Assembly: GCA_910588095.1 (NCBI GenBank) | Contig: CAJUQH010000002.1 | Coordinates: forward strand, 181,813 to 245,812 | DNA: 64,000 nucleotides | Direction of reading: 5' to 3' | Source of the DNA: an uncultured Eggerthellaceae bacterium | GTDB taxonomy: Bacteria > Actinomycetota > Coriobacteriia > Coriobacteriales > Eggerthellaceae | Shown: piece after piece, positions 16,930 through 26,121 of the stretch | Numbering within the stretch: position 1 is the first letter of the stretch | Layout of the letters: every line of letters begins with the position of its first letter | Notes under the pieces: generated by a model | Told to the model about the DNA's origin: nothing | Seen by the model: only the letters and a program-made list of their open reading frames with translations | Databases searched by the model: none | Program-made: the position numbers and the translations under genes

Positions 16930-16937
16930 CCGCAACC

Positions 16938-16978
16938 CTCACTTGCGCCCGCTGCAAAGCGCGGCGGGCGCAAGTGAG
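16938..16978 (+). terminator. Strong hairpin after pta
   Basis: A perfect 15-bp stem (CTCACTTGCGCCCGC at 16938-16952 with its complement at 16964-16978) follows pta by 8 bases. There is no T-run after it, so it may be a Rho-assisted terminator or an mRNA-stabilising structure rather than an intrinsic terminator. Confidence 0.55.
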
Positions 16979-17025
16979 CACGAGGGCCGCTCGGCAGCGC
17001 ATATCGAAGAGGAAGGGGAAGCGTT

Positions 17026-17538
17026 ATGGCGAGGACGTGCCTGATGCTGCTGATAGCTTGCGCTGTTGCGCTCGCGTTCCCCGCTGTCGCCTTCGCGAAC
17101 TCGTCATGGTGGTGGACTTGGGAATCGCTGCTGAAGCCCTCCGATCTGTTCCCCATCGCCGTTGCGGTCACCTTGGCTATCGAGATGCTGGCGGTCGAGC
17201 TCATCGCAAGAGCTGGGAGGCCCTTGAGGTCGTTCCTCACCGTGGCCGCGGCCAACCTCTTCTCGTTCGGGGCGCCGATCCTCGTATTCGCCATCGACGA
17301 GATACACCCTCTCTCGTGGTACCTCGAGCATCAGCCCATCTATCTGGTAGGGCCGCTCTATCTCGTGATGACCCTCGCCATAGAGGTGCCCATCATGTAC
17401 GCGCTCCTCTATAGAGATGGAGACAAGCCCTACAACCGCAAGCTGTTGGCCACCATCATAGGGGCGAACGTCGTCACCACGGCCCTGGTGGCCATCATCG
17501 AGCAGACGCTGTGCTTCGGCACCATGCACGGCTTCTAA
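17026..17538 (+). CDS. Small membrane protein of unknown function
   Basis: A 170-residue protein with a signal peptide or first membrane helix (LMLLIACAVALAFPAVAFA), then WWWTWESLLKPSDLFPIAVAVTLAIEMLAVELIARA and two to three further hydrophobic helices, the last at VVTTALVAIIEQTLC. A strong ribosome binding site (GAGGAAGGGGAA) precedes the ATG. It resembles small membrane proteins found beside transport or metabolic genes, but I do not recognise the family. It lies 96 bases after pta, behind a hairpin, and may be its own unit. Confidence 0.75.
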   Translation: MARTCLMLLIACAVALAFPAVAFANSSWWWTWESLLKPSDLFPIAVAVTLAIEMLAVELIARAGRPLRSFLTVAAANLFSFGAPILVFAIDEIHPLSWYLEHQPIYLVGPLYLVMTLAIEVPIMYALLYRDGDKPYNRKLLATIIGANVVTTALVAIIEQTLCFGTMHGF

Positions 17539-17649
17539 CGCCTATCGACCAACCGCCCAAACGAACGCCCTCCCGAGCATGGCAGGCCGGGGCCACCAGG
17601 GCCGCACGCGCCATTCCTGCGGATTACATGGCGGCCGACGCGTCGCACC

Positions 17650-17678
17650 TTGCCACGCAAAGAAGCACTTGATACACT
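17650..17678 (+). promoter_or_regulatory. Extended -10 promoter of the first leader/surface-protein gene
   Basis: TTGCCA (17650-17655) lies 17 bases before TACACT (17673-17678), and TG at 17670-17671 makes an extended -10 (TGATACACT). The predicted start, about 17685, coincides with the 5' arm of the first RNA stem. The same arrangement occurs at 32885, including the TACACTCAC core. Confidence 0.75.
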
Positions 17679-17685
17679 CACAGGT

Positions 17686-17891
17686 GCGAAACAGCAGTTT
17701 CCCCCTGGGGAGACTTGCAAAGAATCGAATACCGGATTCGTAGTGTCTCTGATTCTTGGATGCTTGTTCAGGGAACGTGAGATGAAGAGGGCATCTGCCT
17801 ATCAAGATTCACGTTCTTGGATGAATCCCGGAATTCTTTGCAATCTTGCTGTTTCGCGACTGTGGTGGATGCCCTCCTTACCGCTGGTCGC
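17686..17891 (+). promoter_or_regulatory. Structured leader RNA, copy A (candidate cis-regulatory RNA)
   Basis: Predicted folding from paired sequences: closing stem GCGAAACAGCA (17686-17696) with TGCTGTTTCGC (17847-17857); small hairpin TCCCC/GGGGA; central stem TTGCAAAGAAT (17715-17725) with ATTCTTTGCAA (17833-17843); hairpin GAACGTGA (17773-17780) with TCACGTTC (17809-17816); final hairpin GCGAC/GTCGC (17856-17891). The loop sequence GAGGGCATC of the inner hairpin is complementary to GATGCCCTC in the final hairpin, a possible kissing loop. Several stems differ from copy B (32922) in a compensating way. The RNA lies in the 5' leader of the secreted protein at 17953. No known riboswitch class was recognised. 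Confidence 0.75.
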
Positions 17892-17952
17892 AAAGTGCAC
17901 CCCGGGGCTCCCCACAGCTACGTAACCGCGTTGCTGGAAGGAGCCGGTCGCC

Positions 17953-20241
17953 ATGCGCAAGTCGGTTGCCTCTTTTGCCCACAAGATGGTCGCGCTCTGC
18001 GCAGCGTTCGTCCTCGCGTTCTCTATGGTGCCGCTTGTCTGGGCTGATGACGGCCCTGCAGGGACGATAGCCGGGACAGTAGCGGGGAATGCTGCGGCAG
18101 GCTCCGAGAATCCAGAAGATGCGGCAGCCACGGAAGGCTCGCACACGCAGGCACCTGAAGCTAAGACCCAATCCGCTGCCACCAAGGCCGCGGAAGGCTC
18201 CAGCACAGGCGGCACCACCATCTCCATCGCGGTGTATCGCTCAAGCTTCGACACGGCCTGGAACCTCAACGACGGCGGCGACGATGCCGTCAAGGCGACT
18301 TACGGCACAACCGAGCTGCCTTCCGAGGTGTCGCCAGGCGTGGTGGCAACGCTGCCCGAGGGCAGCGATCCCACGCGACCTGGATACAACTTCCTTGGCT
18401 GGAACTCGAAGGCCGATGGCTCTGGGGCCCATATCGGCGTCGACGAGACCCCAGCCCCGGCAGAGGGCGAAAAGCTCTCCTTCTATGCCATCTGGGATGC
18501 CCTCGACTACACCATCATCTTCGACCTTTCGAAGAATCCCGACGACACCGCTCTTCAAGCAAGCCTGGCCTGGCCCGGCCACACGGTGACCGAATCATCG
18601 AAGAACGTGTTTCGAGCTGACGGGATCACCGTCGAAGACGGCCCCAAAGGCTCCGTCGTGCTCCCCGATGGCAAGGCCACCAAGCGAACCGACTACCGAT
18701 TCCTCGGATGGGCGGAAGGCGACGGCGTGCCCGCCTCCCAAGACGATGACGGCACCTGGAAGCTCGACCTCACGACCCATCCTTCAGGTGCCGAGCTGGT
18801 GCTCACGGCCCGTTGGGCCTTCAAGGTCGGCGTCATCGTGCCTTCCGACATCACCTTCGGCAAGTACGACCTCTTGAGCCAGCCAGGGCAGGGTTTCGCC
18901 ACGGATGAAACCTCCAGCCAGGACAAGCTCGACGGTACCGACGGGTCGCCTGGCGCAGGCGAGGCCGCCTACTTCCAGTCCTCCACCTTCACCGCCGACC
19001 TAGAGCTCGCAGGCCTCCAAAGCAAGCGCTCAGAAGCGGCCGAGGATGTCATCTTCCCGAAGGAAGGCAGCCTCGAAGCCGTGTTCGACCAGCCGCTGCT
19101 ATCGCTGTTCCCCCTACCAAGCGGTGCGGATGGCGCTGAAGCCAAAGGTGTCCACTTCAAGCTCGATGACGAGAAGGACGAAGACGCCTTCGAGGGCAAG
19201 GGCTTTGGCATACCCAAGGAATCCACCGACGGCACGAGAGGGCGCCTCTACGCATCCTATCGCCTGAATCTCGATACCGCCTGGTCTGACGGCAGCCAGA
19301 ACGCAGCCATTGTCGGGAATAGCGTGACGCAGGGAGACGTCAAGACCCACATAGCCTCCATCACCTATGAATTCGCGCTGGCAGGCAGTTCCATAGAGCC
19401 TTCCGTGCATCGCTTCATCAAGCCGACAGGCAGCACTGACGACGCTCTTTACGTCGAGGTGACCGATGCTTTCCTGCGCAAGCATGCCTTGAAGATGTTC
19501 GCCTCTGGCATCTACGGCACGGCCGACATAAAGGAAGCAGCCAATGACCTGTCAGCCCATAGCGGCGACTTGGCGCAATCCATCTACTACCCGCTTTACC
19601 AGGCACTGCTCGAAGACGCTGTGTTGTTCATGGTCAAGGTATCAGGCACCGACCACGCCATGCACCTGTTCGGCATCTGCCAGGACACCCGTAGCGACAC
19701 CGGCACTCGAGCCGGGCTCACGCTCGGATGGCGCGACGTCTACGCCCAACGGGCGGCCAATAGCGTCGGCGACGCGGTGGCTGGCTGGGGCAGCATGCCG
19801 CTGCGAACCTACCTGCAAGGGGACTTCTACCGCGCTCTTGGAGCCGACCTGCAATCGGCGGCTACGGGCATCGTGCCGGTGGTCAAGTCTCATCAACGCC
19901 ACTCCTCGGCACGACCGGTATTGCAAACGACCGCAGAAACCGTGTTCATACCGAGCTTCTACGAGGTAGGCGGCCAAGCCGGTTCGAGCTTCAATCCCTC
20001 GGAGAACGCCTCGAACTCCTTCCAGTACCAGGCATTCCTTACAAAGGGCCCCTGGAACCAAAGCCCCCTGGCAGACAAGCACTATGGGGGCAGCATATGC
20101 TCCTGGTACACGCGCTCAGGGGTGTACGCAAGCACCGGCTACTTCTGCGGCATCGGCAAGACCCCGGAGGAAGCATCCTCTCTCGAGGGGATCATCGCCA
20201 ACGACGCGAGCAAAGGTGTCGTGCCCTGCTTCGCCCTCTGA
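17953..20241 (+). CDS. Secreted surface protein with InlB-type repeats and DUF6273-like C-terminus (copy A)
   Basis: A 762-residue exported protein. The signal peptide covers about 1-31 (cleavage after PLVWA), followed by an Ala/Glu-rich linker to about 85. Two InlB B-repeat (Flg_new) motifs are seen: DPTRPGYNFLGWNSKADGSG at about 139-158 and RTDYRFLGWAEGDG near 245. After a unique middle region the C-terminal ~220 residues resemble DUF6273: GWGSMPLRTYL, VVKSHQ, VFIPSFYEV and a final CSWYTRSGVYASTGYF with PCFAL. No LPXTG motif or C-terminal membrane helix is present, so the anchoring is unclear. GGAAGGAG serves as ribosome binding site. It shares leader, promoter and signal-peptide start with the gene at 33186. 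A role in adhesion or host contact is only a guess. Confidence 0.85.
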   Translation: MRKSVASFAHKMVALCAAFVLAFSMVPLVWADDGPAGTIAGTVAGNAAAGSENPEDAAATEGSHTQAPEAKTQSAATKAAEGSSTGGTTISIAVYRSSFDTAWNLNDGGDDAVKATYGTTELPSEVSPGVVATLPEGSDPTRPGYNFLGWNSKADGSGAHIGVDETPAPAEGEKLSFYAIWDALDYTIIFDLSKNPDDTALQASLAWPGHTVTESSKNVFRADGITVEDGPKGSVVLPDGKATKRTDYRFLGWAEGDGVPASQDDDGTWKLDLTTHPSGAELVLTARWAFKVGVIVPSDITFGKYDLLSQPGQGFATDETSSQDKLDGTDGSPGAGEAAYFQSSTFTADLELAGLQSKRSEAAEDVIFPKEGSLEAVFDQPLLSLFPLPSGADGAEAKGVHFKLDDEKDEDAFEGKGFGIPKESTDGTRGRLYASYRLNLDTAWSDGSQNAAIVGNSVTQGDVKTHIASITYEFALAGSSIEPSVHRFIKPTGSTDDALYVEVTDAFLRKHALKMFASGIYGTADIKEAANDLSAHSGDLAQSIYYPLYQALLEDAVLFMVKVSGTDHAMHLFGICQDTRSDTGTRAGLTLGWRDVYAQRAANSVGDAVAGWGSMPLRTYLQGDFYRALGADLQSAATGIVPVVKSHQRHSSARPVLQTTAETVFIPSFYEVGGQAGSSFNPSENASNSFQYQAFLTKGPWNQSPLADKHYGGSICSWYTRSGVYASTGYFCGIGKTPEEASSLEGIIANDASKGVVPCFAL

Positions 20242-20328
20242 CGGGGGTGGTGCGAAGGCCCTGGGCCGCAAAGCAAGGCGGGGCCCCGCGGGACCCCGCC
20301 AGATAGCCTCGATCGAGCGCGCGGCAGC

Positions 20329-21831
20329 TCAGGCCGCCTGCTCCCCGGCGGACGCTTCGACGGCCGTCCGCTCCTCTATGCTGCGCGGGTCGCGCGCAGG
20401 GTCGAAAGCCGACCGCACCACGCGCCCGAGGCGCTGGAACTTGGCCAGGTCGGTATCGGCCTGCCCGATGCGGGCCGACTGGCGCTCTCCGGCCCGCGGG
20501 TCGTCCTCGTCAGCCCACATGGCCTCGGCCACCGGCGCCCACTGCTCGGCCGCCCCGTGGCACTTGGCGCACAGGTCGTGGGCGCTCTCATGGTGCTCCA
20601 GGTCGGTGGACCGGGCGCCCGAGCGCTCCACCATGGCCTCGAGGCACTCCGGGTTCTCCAGCATAGGGCATGGCCGCAGCAGGTTGTCGTTGAACGGCTG
20701 GTTGTAGTAGTACTCCATGAAGATGGGCGATTTCAGGCATTCCAGCAGCGTCTTGTCATGGATGTTGGCATTGGAGTAGTGCACGAACACGCAGGGCTCC
20801 ACGTCGCCGGCCGCGTTGATGTGCAGGTAGCGCCGGCCACCGGCGATGCAGCCGCCCACGAACTCGCCATCATGCTGGAAGTCCAAGGTCAGCAGCGGCT
20901 TCTCCTCGCGCATGCGCCGGTTGAAGCCGTAGAGCAGCTGGCGGTCGGCCGGGGTGGGCATGAGGTCGGTGGGCGCGCCCACCCCCACGGGCATGTAGGT
21001 GAAGATCCAGGTGAACAGCGCGCCCTTGGCGATGAGCCAGTCGAAGTACTCCTCCGAGGCCACGGAATGGGCGTTGGCATGGGTGTAGCAGATGGACACG
21101 CCGAAGGGCAGCCCATGGGAGCACAGCAGGTCCATGGCCGCGTCCACCTTCTGGTACACCCCGTCGCCGCGGCGCCCGTCGGTGGCGACCTCGTCCCCTT
21201 CGGCCGAGATGGCCGGCACGAAGTTCTTGACCCGGATCATCTCCTGGCAGAACTCCTCGTCGATGAGCGTGGCGTTGGTGAAGCACAAAAACGCGCAATC
21301 GGGATGCTTCTCGCACAAGCGGATGAGGTCGCGCTTGCGCACCAGCGGCTCGCCGCCGGTGTAGATGTACACGTGGACGCCCAGCTCCTTGCCCTGGCAG
21401 ATGATGGAGTCGATGTCCTCGTAGCTCAGGTTGAGCTTGTGGCCGTAATCGGCCGCCCAGCATCCCGTGCAGTGCAGGTTGCAGGCGCTCGTCGGGTCGA
21501 GCAGGATGGCCCAGGGGATGTTGCAGCGATGCCGCTCGCGCATCTTCTCCTGCTTGTCCCATACCATGATGTTGGCGTCCACAAGGAACGTCTTGATCAG
21601 CGGGCCTATGACCTCGGAGTTCATGGAGGCCACCCGCAGCAGCAGCTCATACCAGTTGCTGCGCTCGTCGATGGCGCGCCGGAAGGCCGTGCGCTGCGAC
21701 GGGAACAGCGAATCGGGCAGCAGCGCGTCCAGGCGCCGCATCATCTTGGGCATGTTGCTCTCAGGGTCGGCCAGCAGGTAATCCACCAGCTTGTTGGCTG
21801 CGGCCCTCTTCGCGAGGTCGGTGGGCTTCAT
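20329..21831 (-). CDS. Radical SAM protein with cysteine-rich C-terminus
   Basis: A 500-residue radical SAM enzyme. The CX3CX2C motif ACNLHCTGCW puts the cluster ligands at Cys117, Cys121 and Cys124; YIYTGGEPLVRKRDL is the SAM-binding GGE motif. Residues 1-105 form an extra N-terminal helical domain. The C-terminal part has cysteines in GGCIAGGRR, VEPCVFVHY, LRPCPMLENPEC and DLCAKCH, which suggests SPASM-like auxiliary clusters. The ATG at 21831 has a clear GAAGGAG ribosome binding site. It lies downstream of an ATP-grasp gene in the same direction, with a hairpin in the 231-base gap. The substrate is unknown; peptide or cofactor maturation are both possible. Confidence 0.87.
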   Translation of the reverse strand: MKPTDLAKRAAANKLVDYLLADPESNMPKMMRRLDALLPDSLFPSQRTAFRRAIDERSNWYELLLRVASMNSEVIGPLIKTFLVDANIMVWDKQEKMRERHRCNIPWAILLDPTSACNLHCTGCWAADYGHKLNLSYEDIDSIICQGKELGVHVYIYTGGEPLVRKRDLIRLCEKHPDCAFLCFTNATLIDEEFCQEMIRVKNFVPAISAEGDEVATDGRRGDGVYQKVDAAMDLLCSHGLPFGVSICYTHANAHSVASEEYFDWLIAKGALFTWIFTYMPVGVGAPTDLMPTPADRQLLYGFNRRMREEKPLLTLDFQHDGEFVGGCIAGGRRYLHINAAGDVEPCVFVHYSNANIHDKTLLECLKSPIFMEYYYNQPFNDNLLRPCPMLENPECLEAMVERSGARSTDLEHHESAHDLCAKCHGAAEQWAPVAEAMWADEDDPRAGERQSARIGQADTDLAKFQRLGRVVRSAFDPARDPRSIEERTAVEASAGEQAA

Positions 21832-21856
21832 GATGCTTCTCCTTCGCCGTGCTCTC

Positions 21857-21878
21857 CCCCTGCCCCCTGCGGCAGGGG
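21857..21878. terminator. Hairpin between the ATP-grasp and radical SAM genes
   Basis: CCCCTGCC (21857-21864) pairs perfectly with GGCAGGGG (21871-21878) around a six-base loop. It lies in the 231-base gap between the two minus-strand genes, just before the ribosome binding site of the radical SAM gene, so it could attenuate expression of that gene or mark a processing point. Confidence 0.45.
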
Positions 21879-22062
21879 CCCTCCGCACCGATGGCCGGCG
21901 CGCCCTCAACAGAGTATGGAGGGGATGGTAGCCCCGACGGAGCCTCCGGCAGCACCAAAGGGCCCAACCTCAGACGAGCCGTTTGGAAGCTGTAACCTTC
22001 CCGTTCCGCACCGCCTGGCGAGCGGCGAGCAGCAGCCCCGCCGACCCACCCTCGCGGCGCCC

Positions 22063-23400
22063 CTAGCCCAGCACGCGGAAGGCGGGCGCCACCAGCCCGC
22101 CGTGGTCCAACGCGATGATGCCCTCGCGGCCCTCGCGCACGTACAGCCCTGCCATCTGCCCGTTGTACGTGTACAGGCCCGGCATGGTGTGCCATGGCTC
22201 CACCCGTAGCGCAGCGCCGTCGGCCGGCAGCTCCACCGGCGCTAGGCGCACCGTGGGCGGCAGGTAGTACTCCTGCACCACGTAGCCCGCGTCCAGCTTC
22301 TCCTGCACGAGCCGCCCCCACTCCCCTTCCGAGAAGTCGATGCCGGCATACACCCCATGGGCGCCATAGTCGTCGTCTGGCTTGATTATCCAGCTGTCCT
22401 TGTCGGCGCACACGGCCGCCAGGTCGATGGGCGCGCCCGTTTCGAGGCGGTAGGTGCGCGGCACATGCTCGTCGATGAACGCGCATTCCTCCGGCGTCAG
22501 CAGCGCGCGCGTGGCCGGGTCGAACAGCGCGATGGATATCACCTTGGTATGCACCACCGTCGTGCGGAAATGCCCAATGCAGCACACCTTCTGCGCCGCC
22601 ACGGCGTCTATGAAGGCATCGCATTCGCCCGGGTGCTGCAAAAGCTCGCTCGTCACCGCGCGACGGTAGATGGCATCGATGACGGTGCCGTCGACAGGGT
22701 CGGTCAGGCGCTCGCCGTCGAACGCGAAACTGCGCACGTCCACGAACCGCGGCCGCACGCCCGCGCGCTCAAAGGCGGCCAGGAACCGCGCCACGTCGCT
22801 CTTGACCACGCTCTCCTCGAAGTCGGCAATGGCCACCACCGGGGCGTCCTTGGCTATCGAAGACGAGCGGTACGTGCCCATGAACGCCTGCACCCAGCTG
22901 TCGAACAGCTCGAACTGCCCCACCTCGCGCTGCGCCGCGAACGTGCGGAACGTGTCGCCCAGCATGAGGGCGCGCCCGCCCTCGTAGTCGCGCGAGAAGG
23001 CGCCGGAGCCGTCGGTGTTGAACTCGCAGAACTTGAAGGAGCGGTCGGCCTCGTCAAGGAACAGGTCGAAGCGCGCCATGGGCAGCATCTCGTCGTACGG
23101 GCACGGCAGCAGTATGAGCCGCTCGAGCTCCGGCGAGTAGCGGAATATGCGGCGATAATCAGGGTCAGCCACGTAGCGGGCGATGACCTTCGACAGTATG
23201 CGGTGGGTGGTGCGGCTCACGTCCTCGAGGAAGGCCACGTCGTCGGGGCCGAACAGGTGCGGGATGTAGGCGTAGGGCACCGGCGCTCCGTACGCGCGCA
23301 CGTCGCTGGCCTCGATGGCCGCCAGCGCCTTGCCACGGCCCTCGGCATCGCCGCCGCATGCTTCGAACGCGGCCAGGTACTCGTCTCGGTACTGCTTCAT
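22063..23400 (-). CDS. ATP-grasp protein of the glutathionylspermidine synthase-like family
   Basis: A 445-residue protein with features of circularly permuted ATP-grasp ligases. Recognisable blocks are ARFDLFLDEADRSFKFCEFNTDGSGAFSRDYE (metal and substrate binding), the ATP-binding KDSWIIKPDDDYGAHGVYAG and VVQEYYLPPT, and the glycine-rich close. The family forms amide bonds between an acid and an amine, with ATP. The ATG at 23400 follows AAGGAAC. The downstream neighbour in the same direction is a radical SAM enzyme, so the pair could modify a peptide or a small molecule together. The true substrate cannot be read from the sequence, and glutathionylspermidine itself is unlikely here. Confidence 0.75.
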   Translation of the reverse strand: MKQYRDEYLAAFEACGGDAEGRGKALAAIEASDVRAYGAPVPYAYIPHLFGPDDVAFLEDVSRTTHRILSKVIARYVADPDYRRIFRYSPELERLILLPCPYDEMLPMARFDLFLDEADRSFKFCEFNTDGSGAFSRDYEGGRALMLGDTFRTFAAQREVGQFELFDSWVQAFMGTYRSSSIAKDAPVVAIADFEESVVKSDVARFLAAFERAGVRPRFVDVRSFAFDGERLTDPVDGTVIDAIYRRAVTSELLQHPGECDAFIDAVAAQKVCCIGHFRTTVVHTKVISIALFDPATRALLTPEECAFIDEHVPRTYRLETGAPIDLAAVCADKDSWIIKPDDDYGAHGVYAGIDFSEGEWGRLVQEKLDAGYVVQEYYLPPTVRLAPVELPADGAALRVEPWHTMPGLYTYNGQMAGLYVREGREGIIALDHGGLVAPAFRVLG

Positions 23401-23553
23401 GGGTGGTTCCTTCCGGCTCGTCGGCCCGCCAACAGGTGATGCCATTCACTATACTTATCCCAGCGCCTTGATTCAAAGGCAAACCGGCCGGAGCCCGCTA
23501 CGGCAACGGCCGTTCGTCACCGTAGCGTCACGATACCTGCCGGAAGGAGGCCC

Positions 23554-24456
23554 ATGGGCGCCAAAGCTGGAAGAGCCCGACCCGAAGCCGCGGCTACCGG
23601 CAGCAGCGCCCGCGTGCCGCGCCTGCTGCGGTTCGCCGCCTGCGCCCTCACGGCGCTGATGCTGGCCGTGACCCTGGTGGCATCCGGGTTCGCGGCATGC
23701 GCTTCGCCGCCTGCCACGCGCCTTCTGGCCCAGGCGACCCAGAGCGCCGCCGCCAGCCCCTACAGCGCCGAGCAGCTGCTCGACCTGGCCTGCGCCGCGC
23801 GCACCTACGCCGTGGAGCCGCGCCACGACGGCAGCCGCGACGCCCTGGCCTCCGCCGAGCTCGATGCAGCCCAGGCCGCATGCGCGCCCGGCTCCCCCAC
23901 TGCCAGCCGTTGGAGCGCCCCGGCGCGCGATGTCGCGCAGGAGGCGCCGCTGCGCAACGTGCCGCCCGGGCTCATAGCGGCCGACCTGGCCAGCTGCGGC
24001 GCGCAGTACGCGCTGGACGACGATGCGCTGGCCCACCTCGACGACTGCAACCGCCTCATCGGCGCCGTAGCGCCATGGCTCATGGCAGCGGCGGCGCTGG
24101 CCGCAGCCGGCATAGCCGCGCTGGCCCTGGGCCGCTGCCGGCGCGCCCTCGGCACGGCGCTCGTGGCGGCCCCGCTGGCCGTCCTCGGCGCCTTCGCCCT
24201 GATCGGCCTTTGGGGAGCGCTCGACTTCAACGGGCTGTTCGCTGCCTTCCATGGGGCGCTGTTCCCCCAAGGCAACTGGACCTTCCCCTCCGACACGCTG
24301 CTCATAACCATGTACCCCCTCGATTTCTGGGTGGGCATGGCGGCCTTGTGGCTCGGCACCACCGCCATGATGGCTATACTCTCATTGGCGGCAGGCATCG
24401 GCCTGCTGCGCACCCCGCGCGAAAACCGCGACGACCGACCAAGGAGGCCCCGATGA
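23554..24456 (+). CDS. DUF1461/TIGR01906 family integral membrane protein
   Basis: A 300-residue membrane protein with a first helix at about 27-48, an outward-facing loop with several cysteines, then three or four helices. The signature of the family is GLFAAFHGALFPQGNWTFP followed by TLLITMYPLDFW at about 225-262. Its function is unknown; related proteins are common in Firmicutes and Coriobacteriia. A very good ribosome binding site (GGAAGGAGG) precedes the ATG. Its stop codon overlaps the ATG of gltX (ATGA), so the two are translationally coupled. Confidence 0.85.
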   Translation: MGAKAGRARPEAAATGSSARVPRLLRFAACALTALMLAVTLVASGFAACASPPATRLLAQATQSAAASPYSAEQLLDLACAARTYAVEPRHDGSRDALASAELDAAQAACAPGSPTASRWSAPARDVAQEAPLRNVPPGLIAADLASCGAQYALDDDALAHLDDCNRLIGAVAPWLMAAAALAAAGIAALALGRCRRALGTALVAAPLAVLGAFALIGLWGALDFNGLFAAFHGALFPQGNWTFPSDTLLITMYPLDFWVGMAALWLGTTAMMAILSLAAGIGLLRTPRENRDDRPRRPR

Positions 24457-26078
24457 CCGACCAGCCCCAGCCCGTACGCGTGCGCTTCGCCCCGTCTCCC
24501 ACAGGCAAGCTGCACATAGGCGGCGCGCGCACCGCCATCTACAACTGGGCGTTCGCCCGGGCTCACGGCGGCGCGTTCATCCTGCGCATCGAGGACACCG
24601 ACCCCGAGCGCTCCACCGAGGAGAACACCCAGATCATCCTGCGCGCCCTGCGCTGGCTCGGCCTCGACTGGGACGAGGGCCCCGGCGTCGAAGGCACCTG
24701 CGGCCCCTACTTCCAAACCCAGCGCACCGCCACCTATGAGGCGGCGCTCGCGCAGCTGAAGGAGAGCGGCTGGGCGTACCCGTGCTTCTGCACCAAGGAA
24801 GAGCTCGACGCCAAGCGCGCCGCGGCCGAAGCGGCCGAGGGCGGCTACGCAGGCTACGACGGCACCTGCCGCGCCATCGCATCCGACGAGGCAGCCGCGC
24901 GCATCGCTGCGGGCGAGCCGCATGTGTGGCGCCTGAAGGTGCCGGCCGACCACGGCCCCGTCACCTTCCACGACGCGGTCTACGGCGCCATGGAGTTCCC
25001 CATCGACGTCATGGACGACATGATATTGCAGCGCACCGACGGCACCTTCACCTACAACTTCTGCGTGGTCTGCGACGATGCCGGCATGGGCATCACCCAC
25101 GTCATCCGCGGCGACGACCACCTGTCCAACACGCCGCGCCAGGTGCTCGTGTACGAGGCGCTGGGCGCGAAGGTTCCCGAGTTCGCCCACCTCTCGATGA
25201 TACTCGGCCCCGACGGCAAGAAGCTGTCGAAGCGCCACGGCGCCACCAACGTCGAGGAGTACCGTGACCGCGGCTACCTGTCCGACGCGCTGGTGAACTA
25301 CCTGGCGCTGCTGGGCTGGTCGCTCGACGGCGAGACCACCATCATCAGCCGCGACGAGCTGTGCCGCTCGTTCTCGCTCGACCGCATATCCAAGAAGCAT
25401 TCCATCTTCGACGAGGCGAAGCTCAACTGGATGGACGGCGCCTACCTGCGCGAGCTCGCGCCCGCCGACTGGGTGGCCCTGGCCAAGCCGTGGCTCGCCC
25501 AGGCGGCCATCGACGGCGCGCAGGCCCCGGCCGGCGTCACCGTGGTGCCCACCCTCACCAAAGACGAGCAGAAGGCAGCCGAGGCCGTCACGCGCGCGCT
25601 GCCCGACGGCGACACGCCCGAGCAGTGGGAGGCGGCGCTGGCCGCAGTGGACGCCCGCACCGGCTTCTACGAGGCCGTGCACCCGCTCATCATCGAGCGC
25701 CTGGAGCGCCTCGACCAGATACCGGCCAAGCTGGCGTTCCTGTTCTGGGGGCCCAACGTGGTGCTGGACGAGAAGTCTCGCGACAAGGTGCTGCTGAAGG
25801 AAGGTGCGCGGGCCGACGAGGCGCTGGCCATCTGCCGGGCGGTGCTGGCCGACGAGGCGCTGCCCTGGGACGCCGAGGTGCTGCAAGAGGAATGCCGCGC
25901 CCGCGGCGAGGCGGCCGAGCTGAAGCCGAAGCTGCTGTTCCAGCCGCTGCGCGTGGCCGTGTGCGGCAACATGGTGTCGCCGCCGCTGCTCGAGTCCATC
26001 GTGCTCATGGACCGCGCCGACGTGCTGGCGCGCATCGACAGCGTGGCAACGGAATCGTTCGGCGCCGGCGCGCTGTGA
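24453..26078 (+). CDS. gltX: Glutamyl-tRNA synthetase
   Basis: Class I synthetase of 541 residues that charges tRNA-Glu (and tRNA-Gln in bacteria that use the amidotransferase route). The HIGH motif reads HIGG at 21-24 in FAPSPTGKLHIGGART, and the KMSKS motif is KKLSKRHG near 256. The zinc-region equivalent (YPCFCTKEELDAKRAAAEA) and the anticodon-binding C-terminal domain are present. The start overlaps the end of the DUF1461 gene, with AAGGAGG 8 bases upstream. Confidence 0.97.
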   Translation: MTDQPQPVRVRFAPSPTGKLHIGGARTAIYNWAFARAHGGAFILRIEDTDPERSTEENTQIILRALRWLGLDWDEGPGVEGTCGPYFQTQRTATYEAALAQLKESGWAYPCFCTKEELDAKRAAAEAAEGGYAGYDGTCRAIASDEAAARIAAGEPHVWRLKVPADHGPVTFHDAVYGAMEFPIDVMDDMILQRTDGTFTYNFCVVCDDAGMGITHVIRGDDHLSNTPRQVLVYEALGAKVPEFAHLSMILGPDGKKLSKRHGATNVEEYRDRGYLSDALVNYLALLGWSLDGETTIISRDELCRSFSLDRISKKHSIFDEAKLNWMDGAYLRELAPADWVALAKPWLAQAAIDGAQAPAGVTVVPTLTKDEQKAAEAVTRALPDGDTPEQWEAALAAVDARTGFYEAVHPLIIERLERLDQIPAKLAFLFWGPNVVLDEKSRDKVLLKEGARADEALAICRAVLADEALPWDAEVLQEECRARGEAAELKPKLLFQPLRVAVCGNMVSPPLLESIVLMDRADVLARIDSVATESFGAGAL

Positions 26079-26121
26079 GAGAATGAGCGGAACCTGAACC
26101 GTTCGAGGAAGAAGGCCCCCT

